Part shown: one piece after another, positions 27,827-36,643 of the stretch
Layout of the letters: each line of letters opens with the position of its first letter
Position numbering within the stretch: the first letter of the stretch is position 1
Source of the DNA: Colwellia sp. C2M11
Lineage (GTDB): Bacteria > Pseudomonadota > Gammaproteobacteria > Enterobacterales > Alteromonadaceae
Length of the DNA stretch: 64,000 bases
Direction of reading: 5' to 3'
NCBI RefSeq assembly: GCF_018860915.1
Contig: NZ_JAHKQD010000003.1
Span: 62,001 to 126,000 of the forward strand
Made by a program: the position numbers and the translations under genes
The notes under the pieces: model-generated
What the model was told of the DNA's origin: nothing
Seen by the model: only the letters and a program-made list of their open reading frames with translations
Databases searched by the model: none

Positions 27827-27854
27827 AAACAAAAGAATTAATTTTCTTTTGTTT
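27827..27854. terminator. Intrinsic terminator after tadA, shared with a minus-strand small gene
   Basis: AAACAAAAGAA (27827-27837) pairs with TTCTTTTGTTT (27844-27854) around TTAATT. The stem overlaps the end of the convergent 44-residue gene at 27838-27972, so it could terminate both transcripts. Confidence 0.65.
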
Positions 27855-27972
27855 GTTGTGCTGACTCTTGATTCACAACTTGATTGAAGAAAAATTGACG
27901 TCGTGAGTTTACTTTATGATGTTGTACTTTTAAATGTTTCTTTCTTGCAGTTGCTTGTCTTCTATTTTTCAT
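27838..27972 (-). CDS. Small basic protein, 44 residues, unknown function
   Basis: The frame runs from ATG at 27972 to TAA at 27840-27838 and begins MKNRRQATARKKHLKVQHHK; it ends in a Gln/Glu-rich tail. The protein is very basic in its first 26 residues (ten Arg/Lys plus three His), suggesting nucleic-acid or ribosome contact. A good ribosome site (AAGAGAG) sits seven bases before the ATG, and a shared terminator lies at the stop, so the unit looks like a real gene despite its size. A possible Pho-like direct repeat lies upstream at 28027-28048. I do not recognise the family. Confidence 0.6.
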   Translation of the reverse strand: MKNRRQATARKKHLKVQHHKVNSRRQFFFNQVVNQESAQQTKEN

Positions 27973-28026
27973 TTTATTCTCTCTTGTATTAGTAGTTAAA
28001 ATTAATTCGCACACATTATTGTCGAT

Positions 28027-28048
28027 AAATATGACACGAATATGACAA
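28027..28048 (-). promoter_or_regulatory. Pho-box-like direct repeat upstream of the 44-residue gene
   Basis: On the minus strand, two contiguous 11-base units read TTGTCATATTC and GTGTCATATTT; 14 of 18 positions fit the Pho box consensus. An AATAAT lies six bases downstream, not the usual ten. It is weaker than the 17806-17838 box and could be chance in AT-rich DNA. Confidence 0.3.
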
Positions 28049-28186
28049 AATACAAGTTAATTAAATTGTTCTAAGTAGTCGCTATTGCTGGATTTCGCAT
28101 GTATATAAATATGGAATCAGCTAATATCAGCAAAGAATAAGGCAAAGGATTAAATTAAAAAAAATAATACCATCGAAACAACACTT

Positions 28187-29677
28187 TTATTCAGCTGCTT
28201 CTTCTTCTAAACTTTTTTCTGCGGCGTCCATTGCTTCAACTTCTTCAATGGCTTTCTCAATAGCTTCTTTTGACTTGTCATCTAGCCAAGTTAGCGTATC
28301 GTAGTAACGGCGAATATTATCAACATAATGCACCGGCTCAGTTCCTCGAGCGTAACCATATTTGGTATTTTTATAATATTTCTTTTGTTGTAATAATGGT
28401 AAGCGAGCTTTTACTTCTACCCAGCGATCAGGATCACCGCCTTGTTGCTGTGTAATAATACGTGCATCATTTAAATGGCCAAAACCAACATTATAAGACG
28501 CTAACGCAAACCAAATACGATCTGGATTTGGAATTCGATCAGGCATTTTAGCTATCATGCGCTTGAAATATTTACTTCCACCACGAATACTTTGTTCTGG
28601 ATCTAAACGACTTTTGATCCCCATTTGTTTAGCCGTAGCTAACGTTAACATCATCATACCTCTTACACCGGTATGTGAACGAGCATGTGGCTTCCAATGC
28701 GATTCTTGATAACTAATTGCTGCCAGTAATCGCCAATCGATATCTTGACTATATTTTTGAAAAATATTTTGATATTCAGGTAATCTAGTTTTCACAGCCT
28801 TAATAAAAGTGCGTGTTTCTACGTAATTGAACTGCTCAATATGTCCATAGTATTTATCATCTAGCGCCAGCAAAGAACCATTGTGATGAACTTGACCAAA
28901 AAACTCGACTAAACTTGCTAAAATAGCGTCGTCAGTAGTTTTATTTACCATCCATGCTAAAGGCTCTGTTTCTTGAATAGTAAAACCGATACTAATTTCA
29001 GGATAATAGCGACGACTTGACGCCAGCGTATTACTGTCAACAATGGTATAATCTATTTCATCATTAAGTAATTTAGCCAATAACTCTTCACCGTCAAAAT
29101 CACTTGTTTCAATCCATTTAAGATCAGGATGAATTTGTTTAAGTTTATTTAAACTTTCTACATGGCTAGAGCTAGCTGTCACCATTAAAGTTCCTGTCAA
29201 ATCGCTTACTTCTCTAGGTCTTACATTACCTTGTTTAAAGACCAATTTTTGACTGACATTTGTATAGCTCGGGGCAAAATCAAAATCAAGCAAACGCTTT
29301 TCTGTTACTGCTAAGCCAGCAGCCAGCAGATCAACTTCTCCAGAGTTTAGCTTAGCAAAGAGTTCATCCAAAGAGTAACTTGGTACAATTTTTAACGAGA
29401 CATTTAAATAATCAGCATACTGTTTTGCCAATTCATATTCAAATCCTGCGTAGGCATCCATCTCCATGCCATTACCTTGAATATCATTACCTTGCGCATA
29501 AAAACTATTGGCACCATATAAAGTACCAATCGTGATATAACCACGCTCAATAATACGTTCAAAGGTTACTTTTTGATTTTTTTCACTACAAGAAACAAGC
29601 GCCCCAAGTAATAGAAAAGTAATAAATACCTTTTGTATTATTAATGACTTTTTTGAGTGACAATTTATAAATTTCAT
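28187..29677 (-). CDS. mltF: Membrane-bound lytic murein transglycosylase F
   Basis: It cleaves peptidoglycan glycan strands with formation of 1,6-anhydro ends during wall turnover. The 496 residues show an N-terminal hydrophobic segment ending [10 protein letters not shown] (possible lipoprotein or anchor), an ABC-type solute-binding-like domain (about 35-270: [26 protein letters not shown]), then an SLT domain with the catalytic Glu325 in [16 protein letters not shown] and [13 protein letters not shown] are typical. The C-terminal tail is highly acidic. It is divergent from purL and near tadA, the same neighbourhood as in E. coli. Confidence 0.95.
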   Translation of the reverse strand: MKFINCHSKKSLIIQKVFITFLLLGALVSCSEKNQKVTFERIIERGYITIGTLYGANSFYAQGNDIQGNGMEMDAYAGFEYELAKQYADYLNVSLKIVPSYSLDELFAKLNSGEVDLLAAGLAVTEKRLLDFDFAPSYTNVSQKLVFKQGNVRPREVSDLTGTLMVTASSSHVESLNKLKQIHPDLKWIETSDFDGEELLAKLLNDEIDYTIVDSNTLASSRRYYPEISIGFTIQETEPLAWMVNKTTDDAILASLVEFFGQVHHNGSLLALDDKYYGHIEQFNYVETRTFIKAVKTRLPEYQNIFQKYSQDIDWRLLAAISYQESHWKPHARSHTGVRGMMMLTLATAKQMGIKSRLDPEQSIRGGSKYFKRMIAKMPDRIPNPDRIWFALASYNVGFGHLNDARIITQQQGGDPDRWVEVKARLPLLQQKKYYKNTKYGYARGTEPVHYVDNIRRYYDTLTWLDDKSKEAIEKAIEEVEAMDAAEKSLEEEAAE

Positions 29678-29784
29678 AGTGTAATTGTGTCGTGTATTTC
29701 CTTGTTAGCCAAGCTCTTTTTTTAAAAGTTAAATTTTCATACAAACAGAAGCTTTTAACGCTTACTAAAAGTTGAGTTTTAAAC

Positions 29785-29807
29785 TATAATACGCGCGAAA
29801 TTTTCGC
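29785..29807 (+). promoter_or_regulatory. purL promoter -10 with adjacent operator-like palindrome
   Basis: TATAAT (29785-29790) is followed at once by GCGAAA-T-TTTCGC (29795-29807), a perfect inverted repeat placed where transcription would begin. The position suits a repressor site such as PurR, but the sequence lacks the central CG of the E. coli PurR consensus, so the regulator is uncertain. Confidence 0.4.
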
Positions 29808-29867
29808 TTAGGCTAAGCTCGATAGTTAGTCTAATCAAAAAACCTATAAAAACTTGGTGATTACCCT

Positions 29868-32800
29868 ATGACGATGCCTAAGACGACGTTAATTAAAAAC
29901 CTTCGTGGCGCTCCTGCACTTTCGGAATTCAGAGTTAAAAAGTTATTAACTCAATGTGAAGAATTACAGCTACCGGTAAATGATATTTATGCTGAATTTG
30001 CTCATTTTGCTCAACTTAAAGAAGAATTAAGTTCAAACGATGAGAATGTATTACAGCAATTACTTACTTATGGTCCTACCATTGAAGAACATCAACCTAA
30101 TGGTTTGTTTTTATTGGTGACTCCTCGTCCAGGCACTATCTCTCCTTGGTCATCTAAATCTACTGATATTGCACATAACTGTGGTCTTACTAACATCGTT
30201 CGTTTGGAGCGTGGTATTGCTTACTACGTATCAATAGAGGATGGTAAAACATTAACTTCAGCTCAAGAAGTACAATTAAATGCATTATTGCATGACCGCA
30301 TGATGGAAAGTATTTTCAATGACTTTGAGCAAGCAAGCTTATTATTTGCTAGCAGCGAACCAGGCAAGCTTACAGCCATTGATATTGAAAACGGTGGTAA
30401 GGCAGCTTTAGTTAACGCTAACGTTGAATTAGGCTTAGCACTTGCTGAAGATGAAGTTAATTATTTATTTGAAAACTTCACTAAATTAGGCCGCAACCCG
30501 CACGATATTGAACTATATATGTTTGCGCAAGCAAACTCGGAACATTGTCGCCATAAAATATTTAACGCTGATTGGACTATTGATGGCGTTAAGCAAGAGA
30601 AATCATTATTTAAAATGATTCGTAATACACACGAACTAAACAGCGATTACGTGCTTAGTGCTTATAGTGATAATGCTGCTGTAATGGTTGGTAATAAAGG
30701 TGGACGTTTCTTCCCTAATGCTGAAACAAATGTTTACGGTTATCACCAGGAAGATATTCAGGTATTGATGAAGGTTGAAACCCATAACCACCCTACTGCT
30801 ATTTCACCTTACCCTGGTGCAGCAACAGGTAGTGGTGGTGAAATTCGTGATGAAGGGGCAACAGGTGTAGGCTCTAAACCTAAAGCAGGTTTAGTTGGTT
30901 TTTCTGTATCTAATTTACGTATTCCTGAGTTTGTCCAACCTTGGGAAACCGATTTTGGCAAACCAAGCCGTATTGTTAATGCATTCGACATTATGATGGA
31001 AGGTCCATTGGGTGGCGCAGCATTTAACAATGAATTTGGTCGCCCTGCTATTTTAGGTTACTTCCGTACTTACGAAGAAGAAGTTAATTCATTCAACGGC
31101 GTTGAAGTACGTGGTTACCATAAGCCTATTATGCTTGCTGGTGGTTTAGGTAATATTCGTGATGAGCACGTACAAAAGCGTGAAATCGTTGTAGGTGCAA
31201 ACTTGATCGCTTTAGGTGGTCCGGCAATGAACATTGGTTTAGGTGGCGGTGCAGCATCATCAATGGCTTCAGGTCAATCCGCTGAAAATCTAGATTTTGC
31301 CTCTGTTCAACGTGAAAACCCTGAAATGGAACGTCGTTGTCAGGAAGTAATCGATAAATGTTGGCAACTTGGTGAAAACAATCCAATCGCCTTCATTCAT
31401 GATGTTGGCGCAGGTGGTTTATCTAATGCCTTTCCTGAATTAGTATCTGATGGCGGACGTGGTGGTGTATTTGAACTGCGTAATGTGCCAAATGATGAAC
31501 GCAGCATGGCACCACATGAAATTTGGTGTAACGAATCTCAAGAGCGTTACGTTATTGCTGTTTCAGATAAAAATTTAGCAACGTTTAAAAAAATATGTGA
31601 ACGTGAACGTGCACCATATGCAGTTGTTGGTCGTGCTACAGAAGAAGAACACTTAACGGTTACTGATTCACATTTCGCTGATGATGAAAAACTAAATACA
31701 CCAATTGATTTACCACTTGATGTTCTGTTAGGTAAAACACCTAAGATTATCAAAGATGTTAAGTCAGCAAAAGCCGTTGGAGATTGCCTAGATTTAAGTA
31801 AAGTTACATTAACTGATGCTGCAGATAGAATCTTAAGTCTTCCTACCGTTGCTGAAAAAACGTTTCTTATAACCATTGGTGATAGATCTGTAACCGGTAT
31901 GGTTAATCGTGATCAAATGGTTGGTCCTTGGCAAGTTCCTGTTGCCGATTGTGGTGTTACCGCATCAGCGCTTGATTCTTACCACGGTGAAGCGATGTCG
32001 TTAGGCGAACGTACGCCGGTTGCCTTATTAAACTTTGGTGCTTCTGCTCGCTTAGCTGTAGCTGAATCACTAACCAATATTGCAGGTACTGATATCGCTG
32101 GCTCTGACGGTGATAGATTAAACCGTATCAAACTTTCTGCAAACTGGATGTCACCTGCCGGTCACCCTGGCGAAGATGCTGGTCTTTATGAAGCGGTTAA
32201 AGCCATTGGTGAGGAGTTATGCCCTGCGCTTGGCTTAACTATCCCTGTGGGCAAAGACTCAATGTCGATGAAGACTCAATGGGAAGATGATGGTGTACAA
32301 AAATCAGTAACATCTCCACTTTCACTTATTATTACAGCTTTTGGTGCTGTTGAAGATATACGTAAAACAGTCACTCCAGAGCTTCGCTCTGATAAAGGTG
32401 CAACACGTCTTATCGCTATTGACTTATCTCAAGGCAAAAAACGCTTGGGTGGTTCATGTTTAGCACAAGTTTACAAACAACTTGGTAGTGAAACACCAGA
32501 TGTTGATAATCCAGAAATATTAAAAGGCTTCTTCAACGCGATGCAAACCTTAGTTCGCGCTGAAAAAGTCATTGCTTATCACGATATTTCAGATGGTGGC
32601 TTATTTACAACGATTAGTGAAATGGCATTTGCAGGCCATACAGGTGTTGATATTGATATCAGTAAGTTATCAAATGGTGCTAACGATGATTTAGCAACCT
32701 TATTCAATGAAGAGTTAGGTGGTGTAATTCAAGTACTTGACAGTGACATTGAAACAGTTAATTCTGTTTTAACTGAGCACGGTATTTTAGCTTGCAGTAC

Positions 32801-33857
32801 TGTAGTAGGTACGCTTAATGACGAAGACATTATTCGCTTTAGCCGTGACGGTGAAGTAGTACTGGAGAATTCTCGTACTTATTACCGCACTACTTGGGCA
32901 CAAACAACTTATAAAATGCAATCGCTGCGTGATAATCCTGAATGTGCTCAACAAGAACATGATGTTAAATTTGATACTGAAGATCCAGGCTTAAACACAA
33001 AGCTTACATTTGATATTAATGAAGATATTGTGGCCGATTTGATTGCTAAAGATGCTGCTAATTCTACTAATAGTGTGCTCACCAACCCACGCATTGCTAT
33101 TTTACGTGAGCAAGGTGTTAACTCCCATGTAGAAATGGCGGCATCCTTTGATAGAGCCGGTTTTGTAGCTATTGATGTGCATATGTCAGACATATTATCT
33201 GGCAGAACTGATTTAGCCGATTTTAATGGTTTAGTTGCTTGCGGTGGTTTCTCATACGGTGACGTATTAGGTGCTGGTGAAGGTTGGGCAAAATCAATTC
33301 TATTTAATACCAATGCACGTGCTATGTTTAAGGCTTTCTTTGAACGTGAAGATACCTTTAGTTTAGGTGTGTGTAACGGTTGTCAGATGTTATCTAATTT
33401 AAAAGAAATCATCCCTGGCGCTGAGCACTGGCCTCATTTTGTGCAAAACAAATCTGAGCGCTTTGAAGCACGTTTCTCATTAGTTGAAATTCAAGAAAGT
33501 CCTTCTGTATTATTTAAAGGTATGGCAGGTTCTCGTATGCCAATCGCTGTTTCACACGGTGAAGGTCATGCTGAGTTTAAATCTGATGAAGCAATTGATG
33601 CTGCAAATAATTCAGGCACAGTATCAATGCGTTTTGTCAATAACTACGGTGATGTTACTGAAACTTACCCTGCTAACCCTAACGGCTCAGTAGACGGTAT
33701 TACCTCATTAACAACGACTGATGGTCGTGTAACCATTATGATGCCTCATCCTGAACGTGTATTTAGAACGGTTGCTAATTCATGGCATCCTGATAGCTGG
33801 GGTGAAGATTCACCTTGGGTTCGCATGTTCCGCAATGCAAGAGCATTTATCGGCTAA
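29868..33857 (+). CDS. purL: Phosphoribosylformylglycinamidine synthase
   Basis: This large ATP- and glutamine-dependent enzyme converts FGAR to FGAM in de novo purine synthesis. The 1329 residues fit the single-chain form (about 1295 in E. coli). The N-terminal PurS-like region begins [16 protein letters not shown]. The synthetase core carries [29 protein letters not shown] and [14 protein letters not shown]. The C-terminal glutaminase domain has the nucleophile in [10 protein letters not shown] and a His-Glu pair in MPHPERVFR. Starts at 29868 or 29874 are both possible. A GC-rich hairpin follows the stop (33870-33909). Confidence 0.98.
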   Translation: MTMPKTTLIKNLRGAPALSEFRVKKLLTQCEELQLPVNDIYAEFAHFAQLKEELSSNDENVLQQLLTYGPTIEEHQPNGLFLLVTPRPGTISPWSSKSTDIAHNCGLTNIVRLERGIAYYVSIEDGKTLTSAQEVQLNALLHDRMMESIFNDFEQASLLFASSEPGKLTAIDIENGGKAALVNANVELGLALAEDEVNYLFENFTKLGRNPHDIELYMFAQANSEHCRHKIFNADWTIDGVKQEKSLFKMIRNTHELNSDYVLSAYSDNAAVMVGNKGGRFFPNAETNVYGYHQEDIQVLMKVETHNHPTAISPYPGAATGSGGEIRDEGATGVGSKPKAGLVGFSVSNLRIPEFVQPWETDFGKPSRIVNAFDIMMEGPLGGAAFNNEFGRPAILGYFRTYEEEVNSFNGVEVRGYHKPIMLAGGLGNIRDEHVQKREIVVGANLIALGGPAMNIGLGGGAASSMASGQSAENLDFASVQRENPEMERRCQEVIDKCWQLGENNPIAFIHDVGAGGLSNAFPELVSDGGRGGVFELRNVPNDERSMAPHEIWCNESQERYVIAVSDKNLATFKKICERERAPYAVVGRATEEEHLTVTDSHFADDEKLNTPIDLPLDVLLGKTPKIIKDVKSAKAVGDCLDLSKVTLTDAADRILSLPTVAEKTFLITIGDRSVTGMVNRDQMVGPWQVPVADCGVTASALDSYHGEAMSLGERTPVALLNFGASARLAVAESLTNIAGTDIAGSDGDRLNRIKLSANWMSPAGHPGEDAGLYEAVKAIGEELCPALGLTIPVGKDSMSMKTQWEDDGVQKSVTSPLSLIITAFGAVEDIRKTVTPELRSDKGATRLIAIDLSQGKKRLGGSCLAQVYKQLGSETPDVDNPEILKGFFNAMQTLVRAEKVIAYHDISDGGLFTTISEMAFAGHTGVDIDISKLSNGANDDLATLFNEELGGVIQVLDSDIETVNSVLTEHGILACSTVVGTLNDEDIIRFSRDGEVVLENSRTYYRTTWAQTTYKMQSLRDNPECAQQEHDVKFDTEDPGLNTKLTFDINEDIVADLIAKDAANSTNSVLTNPRIAILREQGVNSHVEMAASFDRAGFVAIDVHMSDILSGRTDLADFNGLVACGGFSYGDVLGAGEGWAKSILFNTNARAMFKAFFEREDTFSLGVCNGCQMLSNLKEIIPGAEHWPHFVQNKSERFEARFSLVEIQESPSVLFKGMAGSRMPIAVSHGEGHAEFKSDEAIDAANNSGTVSMRFVNNYGDVTETYPANPNGSVDGITSLTTTDGRVTIMMPHPERVFRTVANSWHPDSWGEDSPWVRMFRNARAFIG

Positions 33858-33869
33858 GTAATAACGAGC

Positions 33870-33909
33870 CAGCAGTGCTAACCATGTTGTTAAAACAAAA
33901 GCGCTGCTG
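33870..33909 (+). terminator. Hairpin after purL
   Basis: CAGCAGTGCT (33870-33879) pairs with AGCGCTGCTG (33900-33909), with one G-U pair, around a 20-base loop. No T tract follows, so it is a weak terminator candidate. Confidence 0.4.
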
Positions 33910-34010
33910 ACTTACATACGATTTACTTAAAAAATTTCAACTACAATAAATAATTAACGAGCAGTCACCAACCATTGTTCGTTAGTTTTTTATCAAATAA
34001 AGAGGCGATG

Positions 34011-34856
34011 ATGCAGTTTACCGATAGTCATTGCCATCTTGATTTCTCTGCCTTTGACGCTAACCTCTCTCAACTTCTACAGCAATGTGACACAAATAAC
34101 ATTCACCGTATTATTGTTCCTGCTGTTAAGCCAAGCCACTGGCAAAGAGTCATATCGTTAACAGAAAAAATCACACCAATAAATATAACATGCAGTTTAG
34201 GCTTTCATCCTTGGTTTGTTATACAACAAGATATTAACTTGCCAAAAAATTATGATGTTGCTTCACAGGAGCTTAAACTCAAGCAAGCGATCATCGATAA
34301 TCATAGCTCTCATCAGAATAAAATTGTTGCGATTGGAGAGTGCGGTATTGATATTTGCAAAGCAAAAACAAGTACAAGGAATGAAGATGAATATAATAAA
34401 AACATTCAATTACAAGAAGCGTTTTTTGAAATGCAATTAGGCATTGCAAAAGAAAATAATTTACCCGTTATTATTCATCACTGCCAATCACACCCACTAA
34501 TACTAGCGTTACTAAAACAATATAAACTGGCAAACGCAGGGGTTATACATGCATTTTCAGGAAGTTATCAACAAGCTAAAGACTATGTGAATTTAGGGTT
34601 TAAGCTAGGTATTGGCGGTACTATCACCTACCCTAGAGCTAAAAAAACAATTGATGCAGTAAAGCGTCTACCTTTATCCAGCTTATTATTAGAAACTGAT
34701 GCTCCGTCTATGCCCCCTTTTGGAACTCAAGGCAGCAATAACTCTCCGCTAAATGTACTTGCAGTATTTCAGGCTTTATCAGTGATAAGAGACGAGCCAG
34801 CAACAATGATTGCTGCACAGATAGAGCATAATGTTGAAGAGTTATTCTTTAGTTAG
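34011..34856 (+). CDS. TatD-family metal-dependent hydrolase (YjjV-like)
   Basis: TatD enzymes are TIM-barrel metal-dependent deoxyribonucleases or phosphoesterases. Metal-binding features are DSHCHLDF at the N-terminus, GECGIDI, IHHCQSHP, HAFSGSYQQA and LLLETDAPSMPPFG. I place the start at the second of two adjacent ATGs (34011), five bases after AGAGG; upstream in-frame codons to 33975 would add non-conserved residues. The location beside ytjB-serB-radA suggests the YjjV branch. Its last four bases overlap the convergent ytjB gene. Confidence 0.92.
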   Translation: MQFTDSHCHLDFSAFDANLSQLLQQCDTNNIHRIIVPAVKPSHWQRVISLTEKITPINITCSLGFHPWFVIQQDINLPKNYDVASQELKLKQAIIDNHSSHQNKIVAIGECGIDICKAKTSTRNEDEYNKNIQLQEAFFEMQLGIAKENNLPVIIHHCQSHPLILALLKQYKLANAGVIHAFSGSYQQAKDYVNLGFKLGIGGTITYPRAKKTIDAVKRLPLSSLLLETDAPSMPPFGTQGSNNSPLNVLAVFQALSVIRDEPATMIAAQIEHNVEELFFS

Positions 34857-35506
34857 TAGGTTTTAGGTGCTCTATAGCCTTGTCTACTAAATCGATTTAA
34901 ACCTCGTGTCAGGAGAAAACCGATAACGCCTGCGACAATAAGTAATAACCTGAACGATGTATGACTTTCATAGTTGTTATGCATTAACGCTGACGTTAAA
35001 TAAGACTTTTCTATCGTCAGTCGTAAATAGCCCTGAAGCTCTGTATTTCTAATTTCTTTAATAACGGGAACATATAGTTTACTTTTATCAAGTGACGGCA
35101 TCACTTCATCAATACCATAAAGATATTTAATCGTACTGCTAACTTCACCACTCGACTCGGACTTCAACAGTAACTGTCCAGTGTTATCATAAAAATGTAC
35201 ATGTTTAATATAATCAGCATCAGCAAGATTATTTACATAGGACTGTACTTGAGCATTACGTTCTATTTTGGAGATAGAATTACTATTATTCATTAAAATT
35301 ACTGAAATGCCGGCAATAGCTTGCCCTAAAAGTTTATCGGCAACTTGTTCAAAATGCTGCTCAATAATTTGATTATTTTTTTCTGTATTATCCACTAAAA
35401 ATACCAGCAGCAAGACTATAAGCAAAATAGCACTAACTAATTGCAGAATTTTATTATAAATTGACGATAGTTTAGGGTATAAAGGCTGTTCTAATTTATT
35501 CATCAT
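34853..35506 (-). CDS. ytjB: YtjB/AhpA (SMP) family membrane protein
   Basis: This inner-membrane protein of 217 residues has one N-terminal membrane segment (about 20-42), a periplasmic domain with PAS-like strands (YIKHVHFYDNTGQLLLKSES) and a second membrane segment near the C-terminus (about 184-202), then a short basic tail. This is the SMP/YtjB family, usually divergent from serB as here, and of unclear function. The tail-to-tail overlap with the TatD gene is four bases. Confidence 0.82.
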   Translation of the reverse strand: MMNKLEQPLYPKLSSIYNKILQLVSAILLIVLLLVFLVDNTEKNNQIIEQHFEQVADKLLGQAIAGISVILMNNSNSISKIERNAQVQSYVNNLADADYIKHVHFYDNTGQLLLKSESSGEVSSTIKYLYGIDEVMPSLDKSKLYVPVIKEIRNTELQGYLRLTIEKSYLTSALMHNNYESHTSFRLLLIVAGVIGFLLTRGLNRFSRQGYRAPKTY

Positions 35507-35553
35507 AAAAATGCATGGTATCGAAATACATGCACCTATAATAGAGAGTTAAC

Positions 35554-36573
35554 GTGTCTTTTTCTACTACTGTATCCTTTTCTACTGAAATATCATCATT
35601 ATCGCTTGAAAATCACTTTGCACAGAGTGAAATTAAAAGTAAATTACCTCTTGATTTTACTTTAAATGATGAGCGCTTAGCATTAAATGAAGGTCATAAT
35701 ATTGACTCATCAAAACCTGAATTAGTGGTGTTTTCTGATTTAACATTACAAAATTTACTATTATTGCAAGGTAATGGCTATTTTACTATTGATAGCTTAA
35801 TTGCAATAAACACCCGCAATAACCAGACAAGTTATCGTTTTAATGTGACTTGTACTGATTTCATTAAATCTCGCCAAGCCATTGCTGACTTTGCCTTAGC
35901 AAATAAAATAGAGGCGGCATTAATTCTAAATGCTCCAAAGCTTAATACACCAGGCTTATTAGTCATGGATATGGATTCAACCACCATTGAAATTGAATGT
36001 ATTGATGAAATAGCGAAATTAGCAGGTGTTGGTGAAGAAGTATCTGCGGTAACAGAATTAGCTATGCAAGGTCAATTAGATTTCTCTCAAAGCTTACATC
36101 AACGTGTTGCAACATTAGCTAATGCACCTGAGAAAATTCTTGCCGATGTAGCAAAAAACATTCCATTAATGGCGGGATTAGAAACATTAATTAGCGAGCT
36201 TAAAAAACATAATTGGCGTATCGCAGTCGCATCTGGGGGCTTCACTTATTTTGCTGATCACCTTAAGGATATGTTAGCTCTTGATGCAACTTTTGCTAAT
36301 GTATTAGAGATTGTTGACGGTAAACTCACCGGAAAAGTCTTAGGTAGTGTTGTCGATGCGCAAGTAAAGGCAGATTCATTAAATTTATTAGCAGATAAAT
36401 ATCAAATTCCTCATGCTCAAACCGTTGCTATGGGTGATGGCGCTAATGATCTTGTGATGATGGCTGCTGCTAACTTCGGCGTTGCATTTCACGCTAAACC
36501 CATTGTATTAGCACAAGCTGATAGTAGCATTAACCAACAAGGGTTAGATTGTTTATTACATTGGTTAGCCTAA
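35554..36573 (+). CDS. serB: Phosphoserine phosphatase
   Basis: It removes phosphate from L-phosphoserine in the last step of serine synthesis. The 339 residues contain an N-terminal ACT-like domain and a HAD domain with the nucleophile motif DMDSTTIEIECIDE (about 143), VASGGFTYF (motif II) and the motif III/IV segment MGDGANDLVMM. The start is GTG at 35554 after GAGAG. A TATAAT at 35537-35542 lies so close that a transcript from it would have an almost absent leader. A 12-bp hairpin follows the stop. Confidence 0.96.
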   Translation: MSFSTTVSFSTEISSLSLENHFAQSEIKSKLPLDFTLNDERLALNEGHNIDSSKPELVVFSDLTLQNLLLLQGNGYFTIDSLIAINTRNNQTSYRFNVTCTDFIKSRQAIADFALANKIEAALILNAPKLNTPGLLVMDMDSTTIEIECIDEIAKLAGVGEEVSAVTELAMQGQLDFSQSLHQRVATLANAPEKILADVAKNIPLMAGLETLISELKKHNWRIAVASGGFTYFADHLKDMLALDATFANVLEIVDGKLTGKVLGSVVDAQVKADSLNLLADKYQIPHAQTVAMGDGANDLVMMAAANFGVAFHAKPIVLAQADSSINQQGLDCLLHWLA

Positions 36574-36578
36574 CGAGA

Positions 36579-36604
36579 CGGCTCTATTATAAATAATAGA
36601 GCCG
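36579..36604 (+). terminator. Hairpin after serB
   Basis: CGGCTCTATTAT (36579-36590) pairs with ATAATAGAGCCG (36593-36604) almost without a loop. No T tract follows on the plus strand. Being symmetric, it may serve both serB and the convergent PilZ gene. Confidence 0.5.
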
Positions 36605-36643
36605 ATAACTGCACTCTACAGTCATTAAAATTCGAGGTATTAA

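Noticed and set aside
29795-29807. Canonical PurR box at purL
   Set aside because: The palindrome lacks the central CG and flanking ACGCAA of the E. coli consensus, so I list it only as an operator-like palindrome.
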